A stretch of 41,685 nucleotides of DNA, taken from Methanocaldococcus sp. (GTDB taxonomy: Archaea > AGJL01 > Methanococci > Methanococcales > Methanocaldococcaceae). Every line of letters starts with the position of its first letter. Position 1 is the stretch's first letter. Of this stretch, positions 8,722-17,095 are shown in pieces. The notes under the pieces are model-generated. The model worked only from the letters and a program-made list of their open reading frames with translations. It was not told the DNA's origin and searched no databases. The DNA is taken from positions 1-41,685 of the forward strand of contig JAMOTQ010000064.1 in the NCBI GenBank assembly GCA_027068365.1. Direction: 5' to 3'. A program made the position numbers and the translations under genes.

Positions 8722-9779
8722 ATGGCTATGCGAAAGAGGATTGACGAGCCAGAACGATTGAGGAGATTTATCGAGAACAAACGTATCAAAAGTGAGGACT
8801 TTAAGGCATTAGTATTATTGTTGGTCGAGAAATATAAAGATATTGGTGAGGTTTCAAAGATTACGAATATTCCATCGAACACAATTTACACGTGGATTAA
8901 CGAATGGAATGAAAAAAAGAAAATGGATTAACGTCAAATCTCGGAAAAAATTGTGGAAGACCAAAGAAACTATCTAACAAGGAGATAGATAAGCTTAAAT
9001 CGATTTTGTCTGAGAGGAGTTATTGGACAACGGGAGAAATACGCAAAAGAATAATGGATGAGTTTGGAAAGGATTTATCAACCCCTACAATACATCGATA
9101 TATGAGAAAATTCGGTTATCATCTAAAAAAGCCTTATACTATCGATTATCGAAGACCTGAAAATGCAGAAGGGTTATTAATTGAAAATCTCGAAAATACA
9201 GTTAGTAAAATCTTATCAAAGGGCATTTCAATAGAAAATGTAGCAATTGGATTTCTTGATGAAACTTATGTTCAATCGAATCCAAATACTGTTAGATTCT
9301 GGACTAAACTCAAAAAATTCGTTAAAAGAGTGAATAGTGATAAAACAAGAAAAAGTTTGCTCGGCTTCTATGCGTTTGTAGGGAATGATGTTTGTATCGA
9401 AATAGAAAACTCGGGAAAATTCGAAATCTGCAAAGCCATAAAGAAAATAAAGGAGGAAAATTCCAAATACGATGCAATCATCATAATCTTGGATAACTTC
9501 CCATCCCATAAATCGAAGATGGTTAAAGAATTAGCAGAAGAGTTAAACGTGTTTTTAGTTTATCTCCCACCATACAGTCCCGACTTAAATCCGATAGAGT
9601 TTATATGGAAGTGCTTAAAAAGATTTATCTCGAAACTATCCATATTAGATACGGAAGAGATTGTAAGACAGTGTATAAACGAATACCACAAACTAAGCTC
9701 AAAATTAAGCTATTCAAAGAAATTTATAAACGATATACTCAAAAATACAAGTTTAAAATCGTTTTCCAAAATATTTTGA
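8722..9779 (+). CDS. IS630-family DDE transposase, two frames joined by a -1 slip
   Basis: The first frame (8722-8931) encodes an N-terminal helix-turn-helix (GEVSKITNIPSNTIYTWINEW). The second, open from 8919 on, encodes a further HTH and the catalytic domain. Catalytic residues lie in FLDETYVQS, IILDNFPSHKS and SPDLNPIEFIWK, that is Asp, Asp and Glu. Joined by a -1 shift at 8913-8919 the protein is about 352 residues, normal for IS630, with the triad at about 180, 258 and 293. GGGTGGTG precedes the ATG, and GATATATAA at 8666-8674 could be its TATA box. Without frameshifting only a 69-residue DNA-binding fragment is made. An internal TTG at 9006 has no convincing ribosome site. Confidence 0.85.
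8913..8919 (+). other. Slippery heptamer A_AAA_AAG for -1 frameshifting
   Basis: In the frame of the first transposase segment the codons read GAA AAA AAG AAA ATG GAT TAA. The phase is exactly A_AAA_AAG, and a -1 slip re-reads the last G and continues GAA AAT GGA TTA into the long catalytic frame, bypassing the TAA at 8929-8931. The same heptamer drives efficient -1 slipping in bacteria. A simple indel in the A-run is the alternative. Confidence 0.65.
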
Positions 9780-9925
9780 AAAGAACTATAAATATTATAA
9801 AACAACAGTTGAGTATGTGACTACTCCAAGCCATTGATGCAACTCCTACCCTCCACAAAACATTAATGGAATACATGCAATAGTTCCTTCAAAAGATGCC
9901 CAAAATGCTTGATTATAACAATGAA

Positions 9926-10075
9926 TTAGCTGCATTTATATCTTTTAAACAATATTGATAATACAATCCCCCCAACATCTCCCAAAGCAGCTGGTTCAGC
10001 TACTAAGGCACCTATCATGCTTACTAAAACTACTGCTTCAAAAATCTTATATATTCCCTTCTCTAAAAATTTCAT
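9926..10075 (-). pseudogene. Possible remnant of a small membrane-protein gene next to the IS
   Basis: AAAGGTGG precedes an ATG at 10075 that opens 49 codons: a start FLEKGIYKIFEAVVLVSMIG, then a hydrophobic and small-residue stretch ending KCS. After the stop, other minus-strand frames continue with protein-like sequence (NQAFWASFEGTIACIPLMF) down to the IS boundary at about 9815. This looks like a longer membrane gene broken by frameshifts and cut by the IS. It could also be a genuine small protein. No family is recognised. Confidence 0.4.
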
Positions 10076-10128
10076 ATTGCCACCTTTTATTGGTGGTTGC
10101 CCTTATATTGGCTCAGCTCCATATAGGA

Positions 10129-10217
10129 GCGTCATCGCCAACTATTTTTTAATTTTTTATAGTTAATTTTAATACAAAACACTATATATATAATTACAAT
10201 TTAAATCAAATAGTAAA
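10129..10217. repeat. ~90-bp direct repeat, right copy
   Basis: Same sequence and orientation as 6470-6559, 3.66 kb away, one base shorter in a poly-T run. The stretch from 10218 to the argH promoter at about 10440 has no gene and no other clear structure. Confidence 0.85.
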
Positions 10218-10440
10218 CTATATATATTAAAATTTTTACCTTATTGGAATTTTTAATATTTACAAAAAGTAAAGTAGTTTATTATTTTTAATTACCTCAA
10301 CCTTTTAATTAAGAATTCTTTGGGAATGTTATTCCACTTAAAAAAGCATTTAAAGTTCTTTTTACAATTCTTCATAATAAGGGACTGTTATAATAAATCT
10401 CTTACTTTTTGACAATAATATCAATAATTTTCAGAGAATA

Positions 10441-10450
10441 TTTATAAATA
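10441..10450 (+). promoter_or_regulatory. Candidate TATA box for argH
   Basis: TTTATAAATA lies 68-77 bp before the argH ATG in the 300-bp gene-free stretch behind the right direct repeat. Spacing fits an archaeal promoter with a leader of about 40-45 bases. AT-richness makes chance matches common. Confidence 0.4.
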
Positions 10451-10517
10451 AATGAAGAAGTTTTTTTAATACCAATAATTACTACCTAATTGATAATTAA
10501 ATGTGTTTGGTGAAAAC

Positions 10518-11972
10518 ATGAACATTTTAAGAAGGGGAAGGTTAGGAAATTCAATAAAGGAAGATGTAGCAAAATACACAACAAGCTTAGATTTTGATAA
10601 AGAAATTTTTGAAGCAGATATCTTATGCGACATAGCTCATGTAATAATGCTTTATGAGCAGGGAATAATAAAAAAAGAAGATGCAAAAAAGATTATTGAA
10701 GGTTTAAAAGAAATTTACAAAAAAGGCATGGAAAATTTAAACTTAGACCCTTCCTTGGATGATATACACATGGTTATTGAAAGTGAATTAATTAAAAAAC
10801 TTGGTGAGGATGTAGCTGGAAGGATGCACACTGGAAGGAGTAGGAACGATGAGGTAGCAACTGATTTAAGGATTGCTTTAAGGGAAAAAGTTTTAATAAT
10901 TGCCAAATCTTTAATTGAGATGTTAAAAGATATATTAAAATTGGCTGAGGAGCATAAAGAGACATTAACTGTTGGATATACACATTTACAGCACGCTCAG
11001 CCAGTAACTTTTGCTCACTACTTATTAAGCTATGTTTCAGCAATTGAGAGGGATATTTTAAGGTTATTGGATGCTTATAAGAGGATAAATATCTCTCCAT
11101 TAGGTTGTGGGGCAATGGCAACAACTGGATTCAATATAAACAGGGAGAGGACTAAGGAATTGTTGGGCTTTGATGCTTTAATAGAGAACTCTATGGATGG
11201 CGTTTCAGCAAGGGACTTTATATTAGAGGTTATGGCTGATTTATCAATATTGGGAACAAACTTATCAAAAATTTGCGAAGAGTTAATTTTATTCTCCACC
11301 TATGAGTTTGGAACTATTGAAATTGCCAATGAGTTCTGCTCAACCTCTTCAATAATGCCTCAAAAGAAAAATCCTGATGTGGCAGAGATAGCAAGAGCTA
11401 AGCTATCCAAATTAAATGGAAATTTAGTTACTGTTTTAACTATTTTAAAAGCTCTTCCTAATACTTACAATAGAGATTTGCAAGAAGTAAGCCCACATTT
11501 ATGGGATAGCGTTTATACAACAATAGATACCATTAAGATGATTCATGGTATGCTAAAAACAATAAAAGTTAATAAAGAGAGGATGAAAGAATTAGCTAAC
11601 GCAAATTACTCAACTGCAACAGAATTGGCTGATACCTTAGTCAGAGAGACGGGAATTCCATTTAGAACAGCTCATGGTATTGTTGGAGAGGTTGTTAGAA
11701 GAAGTATTGAAGAAAAGAAGGATATGATTGAGGTCATCTATGAGGTCTTAGAAAAATACAATTTGAAAGTTGATGAAGAAAAAATAAGAAGGGCATTAGA
11801 CCCCTATGAAAATGTTAAGATGAGGGATGTTGTTGGGGGACCTGCTCCAAAGGAAGTTGAGAAGAGGATAAAGGTATTTAGGGAAAGATTGGATAGATAT
11901 GAAAAAGAGGTTAATGAAAAAATGCAAAAGATAAATAAGGTTAAAGAAAATCTTTTATCTTATGAAATTTAA
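10518..11972 (+). CDS. argH: Argininosuccinate lyase
   Basis: 484 residues, the usual length. The enzyme splits argininosuccinate into arginine and fumarate, the last step of arginine synthesis, as a cytosolic homotetramer. Conserved regions are all present: [12 protein letters not shown] at 105-116, YTHLQHAQP at 154-162 with the catalytic His159, and the mobile signature loop [10 protein letters not shown] at 277-286 with the catalytic serine. The start is ATG 10518 because GGTGAAAAC lies directly before it; a GTG five codons earlier is unlikely. It stands alone on the plus strand, and its 3' end overlaps the convergent membrane hydrolase gene by 18 bp. Confidence 0.98.
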   Translation: MNILRRGRLGNSIKEDVAKYTTSLDFDKEIFEADILCDIAHVIMLYEQGIIKKEDAKKIIEGLKEIYKKGMENLNLDPSLDDIHMVIESELIKKLGEDVAGRMHTGRSRNDEVATDLRIALREKVLIIAKSLIEMLKDILKLAEEHKETLTVGYTHLQHAQPVTFAHYLLSYVSAIERDILRLLDAYKRINISPLGCGAMATTGFNINRERTKELLGFDALIENSMDGVSARDFILEVMADLSILGTNLSKICEELILFSTYEFGTIEIANEFCSTSSIMPQKKNPDVAEIARAKLSKLNGNLVTVLTILKALPNTYNRDLQEVSPHLWDSVYTTIDTIKMIHGMLKTIKVNKERMKELANANYSTATELADTLVRETGIPFRTAHGIVGEVVRRSIEEKKDMIEVIYEVLEKYNLKVDEEKIRRALDPYENVKMRDVVGGPAPKEVEKRIKVFRERLDRYEKEVNEKMQKINKVKENLLSYEI

Positions 11973-12647
11973 TAACACATCCTTCCAAACATAAATCACC
12001 ATTAAAATCCATATTGCCACTAAAATATACCCTTCTTTTTTTCTTAATCTATAATTTGATAGTGGATAAAAAGCTTTTACACCTGCTGGTGTCATTGTAT
12101 CCCCAACAATATGGGATAAATACCCAGCAATAACAGGTAGTAAGTAATAAAAGTCCCCATAAATTCCAGGATTTAATTTTAAGATATCTAAAATAACCCA
12201 TGCAAAGATGGCGTAAATAATTATTTTCCCAAGCAATGTCTCATTAGTAACCATTAATAATAACAATATTCCAGCAAAAATTGAGGATATGAATGAAAGC
12301 TTGTAGTATAAATTTCCTAAGATAAAAGAAACAAATAGCATAGACCAAAATGTGTGAGTTAAAGTTCTATGCTCTGAAAAATAAGGGATTAAATATATTA
12401 AAAGAACTGCAACTCCTAAAATAAACAAATCAATATTAAATAAACTTTTATCAAAAAAATAAAGTAAAACATTTAAAAAAACAATCCCTCCCGATATTAA
12501 AATCCCTCTTTTGACAATGTCTTCTTTAACATCATGGTCTAAATCCGGATATAAAGCCCCAGCTAATGCTAAAAATATCTGTTCTGGTGATGAAATAAAA
12601 GGCAATCCGAAGATAATCCCTAAGATTGTGTGTCCCTTCCAATTCAT
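11955..12647 (-). CDS. Membrane-bound metal-dependent hydrolase, DUF457/YdjM-like
   Basis: 230 residues from ATG 12647 (GTGATTTTC upstream; a GTG three codons earlier is possible). It opens [16 protein letters not shown] and has the family hallmarks [10 protein letters not shown] (metal-binding acidic pair and His, about 34-43), [10 protein letters not shown] and, near the C-terminus, [19 protein letters not shown]. Between them are about six membrane helices. The family is thought to hydrolyse phospholipid-type substrates, but the function in archaea is not established. It may be the last gene of the minus-strand block from hcgA, 94 bp after the 123-residue gene. Confidence 0.85.
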   Translation of the reverse strand: MNWKGHTILGIIFGLPFISSPEQIFLALAGALYPDLDHDVKEDIVKRGILISGGIVFLNVLLYFFDKSLFNIDLFILGVAVLLIYLIPYFSEHRTLTHTFWSMLFVSFILGNLYYKLSFISSIFAGILLLLMVTNETLLGKIIIYAIFAWVILDILKLNPGIYGDFYYLLPVIAGYLSHIVGDTMTPAGVKAFYPLSNYRLRKKEGYILVAIWILMVIYVWKDVLLNFIR

Positions 12648-12741
12648 GAAAATCACTTATTTTTTTATTTATCCTATTGCAACCTCTCCCTCTTTTAATC
12701 CAATGTCGTTTATATCTAATAAGGGAGTGTTTTAGTTTGCA

Positions 12742-13113
12742 CTAATTAGTCAATTTTTTATATAATCCACGCATTAACTGCTTTCCTAAGAATACAACAA
12801 TAACTGGGACAATTAAACCCAATAATAATGAATCTGCATATGTCCAAATTACTGCTGAAAGACACGTGCTTGCAAACAATCCATAAGGGTCAGGAAACTG
12901 TCCATCCCATTCTAAATATAGATATTCTCCTTCTTTAACAAATTTTAAACCATATATTATGGATAAAATTAAATCCCATATAAATATTACAAAAAATGCT
13001 AAAACTAAACTAATCAATGCATTATGAACAACCTCCATAATTAAGCCAAAAAATATTAATCCATAATACGTCCCACTTATGAACAACATACCGAATGGTG
13101 TGAGCCATCTCAT
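12742..13113 (-). CDS. Membrane protein of unknown function after hcgG
   Basis: 123 residues with three to four hydrophobic helices and a conserved-looking polar loop (GEYLYLEWDGQFPDPYG) between the second and third. It begins 22 bp after the hcgG stop with AAGGGATTCT before the ATG, so it is probably translated from the same messenger. I do not recognise the family, and nothing links it to the hydrogenase except position. Confidence 0.7.
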   Translation of the reverse strand: MRWLTPFGMLFISGTYYGLIFFGLIMEVVHNALISLVLAFFVIFIWDLILSIIYGLKFVKEGEYLYLEWDGQFPDPYGLFASTCLSAVIWTYADSLLLGLIVPVIVVFLGKQLMRGLYKKLTN

Positions 13114-13135
13114 AGAATCCCTTAATGATAAAATT

Positions 13136-14650
13136 TTAAATCAGAAGCTCAACTCTACTATCTCTAAGCTTATTTAATATCTTCAAAGCAATATTTGGAA
13201 TAAAGGTTGTTATATAAACTTTATCTGCCTCCAATGTCTTTTTATCATCTCCATTACATGGATAAGCATTAATTCCAGCATCATTTAAAATTTTGATGGT
13301 GGCTTTTTCTACCCAACTATCAGTATCTGAAATATAAACCTCCTCTGCCCTTTCAGCAATTGCCCAACTTATATATCTTCCTCCAATCAATCCTACCCTT
13401 TCAGCAGAGATGTCATCAATTGTCTTATTTACCTTCAATTTTTTGCATAAATTACTCTCCTTTATAGATGCCCAGTGTGCATCTCCCAAATAAAACCCTC
13501 CAATATTATAAGGATAAATATTTCCTTTTAAAAAGTTATTTCCTAATGCAATTGCTTTAACTATTTCCTTATCTGCAAAATTTGCATTAACATTCCCTGC
13601 CTTTATCTCTTCCCTAATTATCCTCATAACTCTTCTTAAACCAAAATTCCCCCTCTTTGCAGTTTTTGGAGAATAGCCGCACATATACCCATGATGATTT
13701 AATGGAAAGCCAGTTAATATTGCGTTTAACCCACTTCTTAATCCAATTCTACATTCATCCTCATAAGCCCCATTAGTTGCTACAACACCCCCTTTAACTA
13801 AAATTCTTGAAACAGCTATTGCCTTGGCAAATGCCTTTAATCTATCCTTAGCCCTGTTAAATGGAGCCCCCTCAACAACAAACACATCAACATCCAAATC
13901 AATACATGCTTTAATCCCCGTTATCAAATCATCGTATCCATCTCCAATGTGGAAAATCCCTTCTAAACCCTTACCATACTTTTTAGCTGTCTCTGCAACA
14001 ATCTTCATCTCCTCCAATGGAGCGGCATGCTCCTCCCCACCCTGCTCCTCAACAACATTTATGCATACAGTTGAAGCTAATTTTATCCAGTCCTCAAACT
14101 CATCGGCATGCTCTTTCTCCTTCTCTATCAATCTCTTATGAATCCTATCTCTTGGACAGCCCTTAAATGGCGGTCCTTTAAAATAACAGTCCCCATAACA
14201 GTGCGTTATCTCCTTTGGGAATCTCATAGGTCCATACATCCCAAAGTGGTCTATATCTATTGGCACATCTACCTCATTTAAAATCATCTTTAAAACTTCT
14301 ATTGGCTTTAATCCCTCTTTTTCAGCAATATCTGCCACTGCATAACTACAAATATGAATTGGGAATCCCATATAATCAGTTAAAATACAATTTTCAATTA
14401 GCTGAGTTAATGTTATTGATGATGAGCACGGCCCTACAGCAACTTCTATTAAATCACAACCCATTGGAAATTTTCTCAAATTACTACCCAATTTTTGAAT
14501 CTCTTCCAAGGATAAATCATCAACGGCATCAACAACCTCAATTATATCCTTCTCTTTTAATTTCTTATCATTTAGTTTTTTTATAATCAATTTCCTTAGC
14601 TTTAATGCTGAATCTAAATTATTAACTGCCTCTTTTATTAAATCCCTCAT
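13136..14650 (-). CDS. hcgG: [Fe]-hydrogenase cofactor biosynthesis protein HcgG/HmdC
   Basis: 504 residues, the size of the HmdC/HcgG family, which co-occurs with Hmd and is needed for the iron-guanylylpyridinol cofactor. Its own reaction is not settled. Distinctive features are the Cys-rich central block (THCYGDCYFKGPPFKGCPRDR, about residues 149-168), the acidic EEQGGEEHAAP stretch, a glycine-rich NGAYEDECRIGLRSG segment and a final Rossmann-like part starting RVGLIGGRYISW. GGTGGAATT precedes the ATG. It is separated from hcgA on the same strand by an unknown gene and a HEPN/MNT pair. Assignment rests on overall recognition of the family and on the hmd context. Confidence 0.9.
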   Translation of the reverse strand: MRDLIKEAVNNLDSALKLRKLIIKKLNDKKLKEKDIIEVVDAVDDLSLEEIQKLGSNLRKFPMGCDLIEVAVGPCSSSITLTQLIENCILTDYMGFPIHICSYAVADIAEKEGLKPIEVLKMILNEVDVPIDIDHFGMYGPMRFPKEITHCYGDCYFKGPPFKGCPRDRIHKRLIEKEKEHADEFEDWIKLASTVCINVVEEQGGEEHAAPLEEMKIVAETAKKYGKGLEGIFHIGDGYDDLITGIKACIDLDVDVFVVEGAPFNRAKDRLKAFAKAIAVSRILVKGGVVATNGAYEDECRIGLRSGLNAILTGFPLNHHGYMCGYSPKTAKRGNFGLRRVMRIIREEIKAGNVNANFADKEIVKAIALGNNFLKGNIYPYNIGGFYLGDAHWASIKESNLCKKLKVNKTIDDISAERVGLIGGRYISWAIAERAEEVYISDTDSWVEKATIKILNDAGINAYPCNGDDKKTLEADKVYITTFIPNIALKILNKLRDSRVELLI

Positions 14651-14664
14651 AATTCCACCAAAAC

Positions 14665-14979
14665 TTAAATTATAACAATTCCCTCCCTAATTCCCTTTCC
14701 TACTATACTTATCTCATCCTTTCTTTCCTTATATTCTTCTTTTGTTAGAGGAATTATATCAACATTAACATCCAAATCATACAACTCATAAACCTCCTTC
14801 ATCCTCTTTAAAAATGGCATACCTTTGAAGTAATCACTAACTATAATTAAATCATAATCACTTTCTTCTAAATAATCTCCTCTTGCCCTTGAACCAAATA
14901 AAATTATTTTATATGGTTTAAATTTCTCTTTTAATTTATTGATGAAATTTCTAATTTTTTCATTTTCCCCAAAATCCAA
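14665..14979 (-). CDS. MNT-type minimal nucleotidyltransferase (antitoxin partner)
   Basis: 104 residues with the polymerase-beta-like signature GSRARGDYLEESDYDLIIV (about 29-47) and the third acidic residue in DLDVNVDII. These proteins transfer nucleotides to a HEPN partner and neutralise it. The start is the TTG at 14977-14979, set by AAGGTGG four bases upstream; no in-frame ATG fits. It overlaps the HEPN gene by 49 bp. The stop is 14 bp before hcgG, so the pair sits inside the cofactor operon. Confidence 0.88.
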   Translation of the reverse strand: MDFGENEKIRNFINKLKEKFKPYKIILFGSRARGDYLEESDYDLIIVSDYFKGMPFLKRMKEVYELYDLDVNVDIIPLTKEEYKERKDEISIVGKGIREGIVII

Positions 14980-15335
14980 TCTACCACCTTCTTTGCATTT
15001 TCTAACCTTTCTTTTGCTGTTTCTTTATCATAAACTTCATAAGGAACTTCTCCAATTACATCAGGATACCTTGAAATTATAAAATCTGGGGTCATCTCTC
15101 TTAAAATATGAAAATATTCCTCTGGAATTCCCACCTCTCTACCTAATGCAATTAAAGAATGCATTTTTTCTGGCATTCTTTTAAATTTCACAATATACAA
15201 TGCCTTTAAACCTTTTTCAACACTCTGATGACATAAAAAGGCAGTTATATAATATCCACCAATTTCAAAATTTTTCTCTGCCATTTCTAAATCTTTCAAT
15301 GCCTGTTTTATCCAAAGTTCAGCTTCTTTTCTCAT
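14931..15335 (-). CDS. HEPN-domain protein (toxin partner of MNT)
   Basis: 134 residues, mostly helical, with the HEPN core: AELWIKQALKDLEMAEKNF, then YITAFLCHQSVEKGLKALYI, then HSLIALGREVGIP, and SRYPD near residue 89. HEPN proteins of this group are RNases or RNase relatives controlled by an MNT partner. Here the partner gene follows with a 49-bp overlap. I do not see a clean R-x4-6-H catalytic motif near the C-terminus, so nuclease activity is uncertain. The ATG at 15335 overlaps the end of the preceding unknown gene by 17 bp. Confidence 0.85.
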   Translation of the reverse strand: MRKEAELWIKQALKDLEMAEKNFEIGGYYITAFLCHQSVEKGLKALYIVKFKRMPEKMHSLIALGREVGIPEEYFHILREMTPDFIISRYPDVIGEVPYEVYDKETAKERLENAKKVVDWILGKMKKLEISSIN

Positions 15336-15870
15336 AAAAATCCCTCAATTTATTTATAATCTGCAAATACCTATCTTCAATCCTCTCAACCAATCCTAAA
15401 TCATAGTTGTGCGTTTTTAAGATTATAATATTTTCTTTCTGCTCTCCATTGAATAAATAATCTGGAACTATCAAAATACCATTATCTGAGATTTTTAGAC
15501 CTAAATCTTCAATAACCTTTTTAACAAACTCTGTTTTTGGATTAACCTTTACATTTAAATCCTTAACCAATTCTTTTATTTCTCTTTCTTTATGTTTTAG
15601 AAATTTAATTGATTTATTTATCTTCTCTTCATCTCCTATATCCAACTTTTTTAACTCTTCTAACGTCTCAATCAAATCTTTAAAAGTTGCTGACTTAACC
15701 TCAAAAATCTCCGCCTTTGGATTTAGATTTTTAACTCTCTCCTTATAACCTTTGGATATAATTAAAAAATCACAATCAACTTTGCTGTTGTAGGGATTAA
15801 CTACTTCATAATCTTTTAAACCTATCAAATCAGCAATCTCCTTATACATCTTTGTTATTCCAATCTTCAT
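15319..15870 (-). CDS. Unknown protein between hcgA and the HEPN gene
   Basis: 183 residues from ATG 15870 (GTGGAATT just before it). The frame extends to ATG 15903, which would add 11 lysine-rich residues and overlap hcgA by 17 bp. The protein is soluble: an N-terminal alpha/beta part (IGITKMYKEIADLIGLKDYE, CDFLIISKGY), a central charged helical coil at about 65-110, and a C-terminal IIILKTHNYDLGLVERIEDRY. I do not recognise the family. Tight packing behind hcgA suggests co-expression with cofactor biosynthesis. Confidence 0.7.
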   Translation of the reverse strand: MKIGITKMYKEIADLIGLKDYEVVNPYNSKVDCDFLIISKGYKERVKNLNPKAEIFEVKSATFKDLIETLEELKKLDIGDEEKINKSIKFLKHKEREIKELVKDLNVKVNPKTEFVKKVIEDLGLKISDNGILIVPDYLFNGEQKENIIILKTHNYDLGLVERIEDRYLQIINKLRDFYEKRS

Positions 15871-15886
15871 AATTCCACAGATTTTC

Positions 15887-16963
15887 TTATTCTTTATTTT
15901 CATAAATTTTTAAATATTTTTCATACTTTTTCCAATCTAACTTTGGTTTTAATCCCAAATCCATAATCATCTTAACAACTTCCTCCAAATTCCCAGTTTT
16001 TGGGTTACCAACTCCTTTTACATTCATTGGATGATTTTTAGGGATAACAGTGGCTATATTGCTTGCTCCACCAAACAAAGCAAACTGCACTAACTCAGCT
16101 CCAATTGTAGGCGTTGGTGAAGTTATCCTTATATCTGGAAACAATAACCTTGTTATGGCTATTGTTTTTGCCTGCTCTAAGGCAGAACATTTTGGATGAT
16201 TTTCCATTGGCGTTCCTTTGTAAGGGTTAAATCCCATTATAGGGATTTCTCCAACATCCAACTCATTTTTTAAATAAAACAGATGATTAACTCTATCTTC
16301 ATAACTTTCCCCAATGCCAATCAATAAGCCAGTGGATAGCTCAATATTATATTTATTAACCAACTTACAGACCCCAATCCTATCTTCCAGTTCTTCTCCT
16401 GGTTTAACCTTCTTAAACAACTCTTCATTTATTGTTTCTAAATTACAGCAAATTGTATCAACTCCATATTTTTTTAATTCCTTTATTGCTTCTTCTGTTA
16501 AATCAGCCCCAGCATTGACTAAAACCTCCAAGTTTGTGTATTTTTTAACTATTTTTAAAGCTCTTAATACTTCTTTACCTTGATAACCATGTGCAGAAGA
16601 ACAGCTAACTCTTTTTATCCCACTCTCTTCAATGGCTATTGCCGATTTTTTTATTTCCTCATCTGTTAATCTAAACGGCTTATAATAGCCCTCTTTTGAA
16701 GTTCCAGCGGCAAAACCGCAATATAAACACTTAGGATTTACATGGCAAATATTGGTTATGTGTATTGTTGAGGTAATCTCAATCTCTTTTTTAAAATAAT
16801 CTCTAACCTTTGAAGCAATGTCAAATAACTTTAAATAATCCCTCCATTTATTTATTTTAAATAGTTTTAATGCCTCATCCTCATCTATAAGTCCATTTTT
16901 TATAAATTTTTTATTTCCTTCTTTTAATTCTTTAAAATTTTCTTCTATTTTTTCAAATACCAT
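15887..16963 (-). CDS. hcgA: Radical-SAM protein HcgA/HmdB, [Fe]-hydrogenase cofactor biosynthesis
   Basis: 358 residues resembling biotin synthase. The cluster-binding motif is C73-x5-C79-x2-C82 (ICHVNPKCLYCGF), the unusual spacing that marks the HmdB/HcgA group instead of the usual Cx3Cx2C. Further radical-SAM features are the SAM-contact segment VSCSSAHG and the strand starts VLVNAGADL and ELSTGLLIGIGES. It takes part in making the guanylylpyridinol iron cofactor of Hmd. GGTGATTTTG precedes the ATG at 16963; a TTG four codons upstream is less likely. It lies 132 bp downstream of hmd with its own TATA-like sequence (about 16995-17006), so it may be transcribed separately. Confidence 0.96.
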   Translation of the reverse strand: MVFEKIEENFKELKEGNKKFIKNGLIDEDEALKLFKINKWRDYLKLFDIASKVRDYFKKEIEITSTIHITNICHVNPKCLYCGFAAGTSKEGYYKPFRLTDEEIKKSAIAIEESGIKRVSCSSAHGYQGKEVLRALKIVKKYTNLEVLVNAGADLTEEAIKELKKYGVDTICCNLETINEELFKKVKPGEELEDRIGVCKLVNKYNIELSTGLLIGIGESYEDRVNHLFYLKNELDVGEIPIMGFNPYKGTPMENHPKCSALEQAKTIAITRLLFPDIRITSPTPTIGAELVQFALFGGASNIATVIPKNHPMNVKGVGNPKTGNLEEVVKMIMDLGLKPKLDWKKYEKYLKIYENKE

Positions 16964-17029
16964 CAAAATCACCAAAATATTTATTCCCTATCATATAATA
17001 TAAAAAAGAAAAATATTTTTCTGTAAATT

Positions 17030-17095
17030 TTAAAATAAAAATTAAAAATGGAAAATAAAAGAACTATTTAAAAAATTTATAAAAAATTTACTATT
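17030..17095 (-). terminator. T-rich tract after hmd
   Basis: Directly after the hmd stop the coding-strand sequence contains repeated runs of four to six T, the usual archaeal intrinsic termination pattern. No strong hairpin is visible. Confidence 0.35.

Larger units (their letters stand above)
8635..9790 (+). mobile_element. IS630/Tc1-mariner-type insertion sequence
   Basis: A ~1.15-kb element. Imperfect terminal inverted repeats of about 33 bp lie at 8635-8668 and 9758-9790 and share the core TTTTCAAAAT(G/A)TTTTGGAAAA. Both ends abut TA dinucleotides, as expected for IS630/mariner elements that duplicate TA. Between them is one transposase in two overlapping frames. The right repeat contains the transposase stop codon. 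Codon use (CGA, CGT, ATC) differs from neighbouring genes, which prefer AGA/AGG, a sign of foreign origin. Exact ends need a second copy for comparison. Confidence 0.85.

Noticed and set aside
9006-9779. The long transposase frame as an independent gene starting at TTG 9006
   Set aside because: Protein-like sequence continues upstream in the same frame to 8919 and joins the first segment at the slippery site; the TTG lacks a ribosome site.
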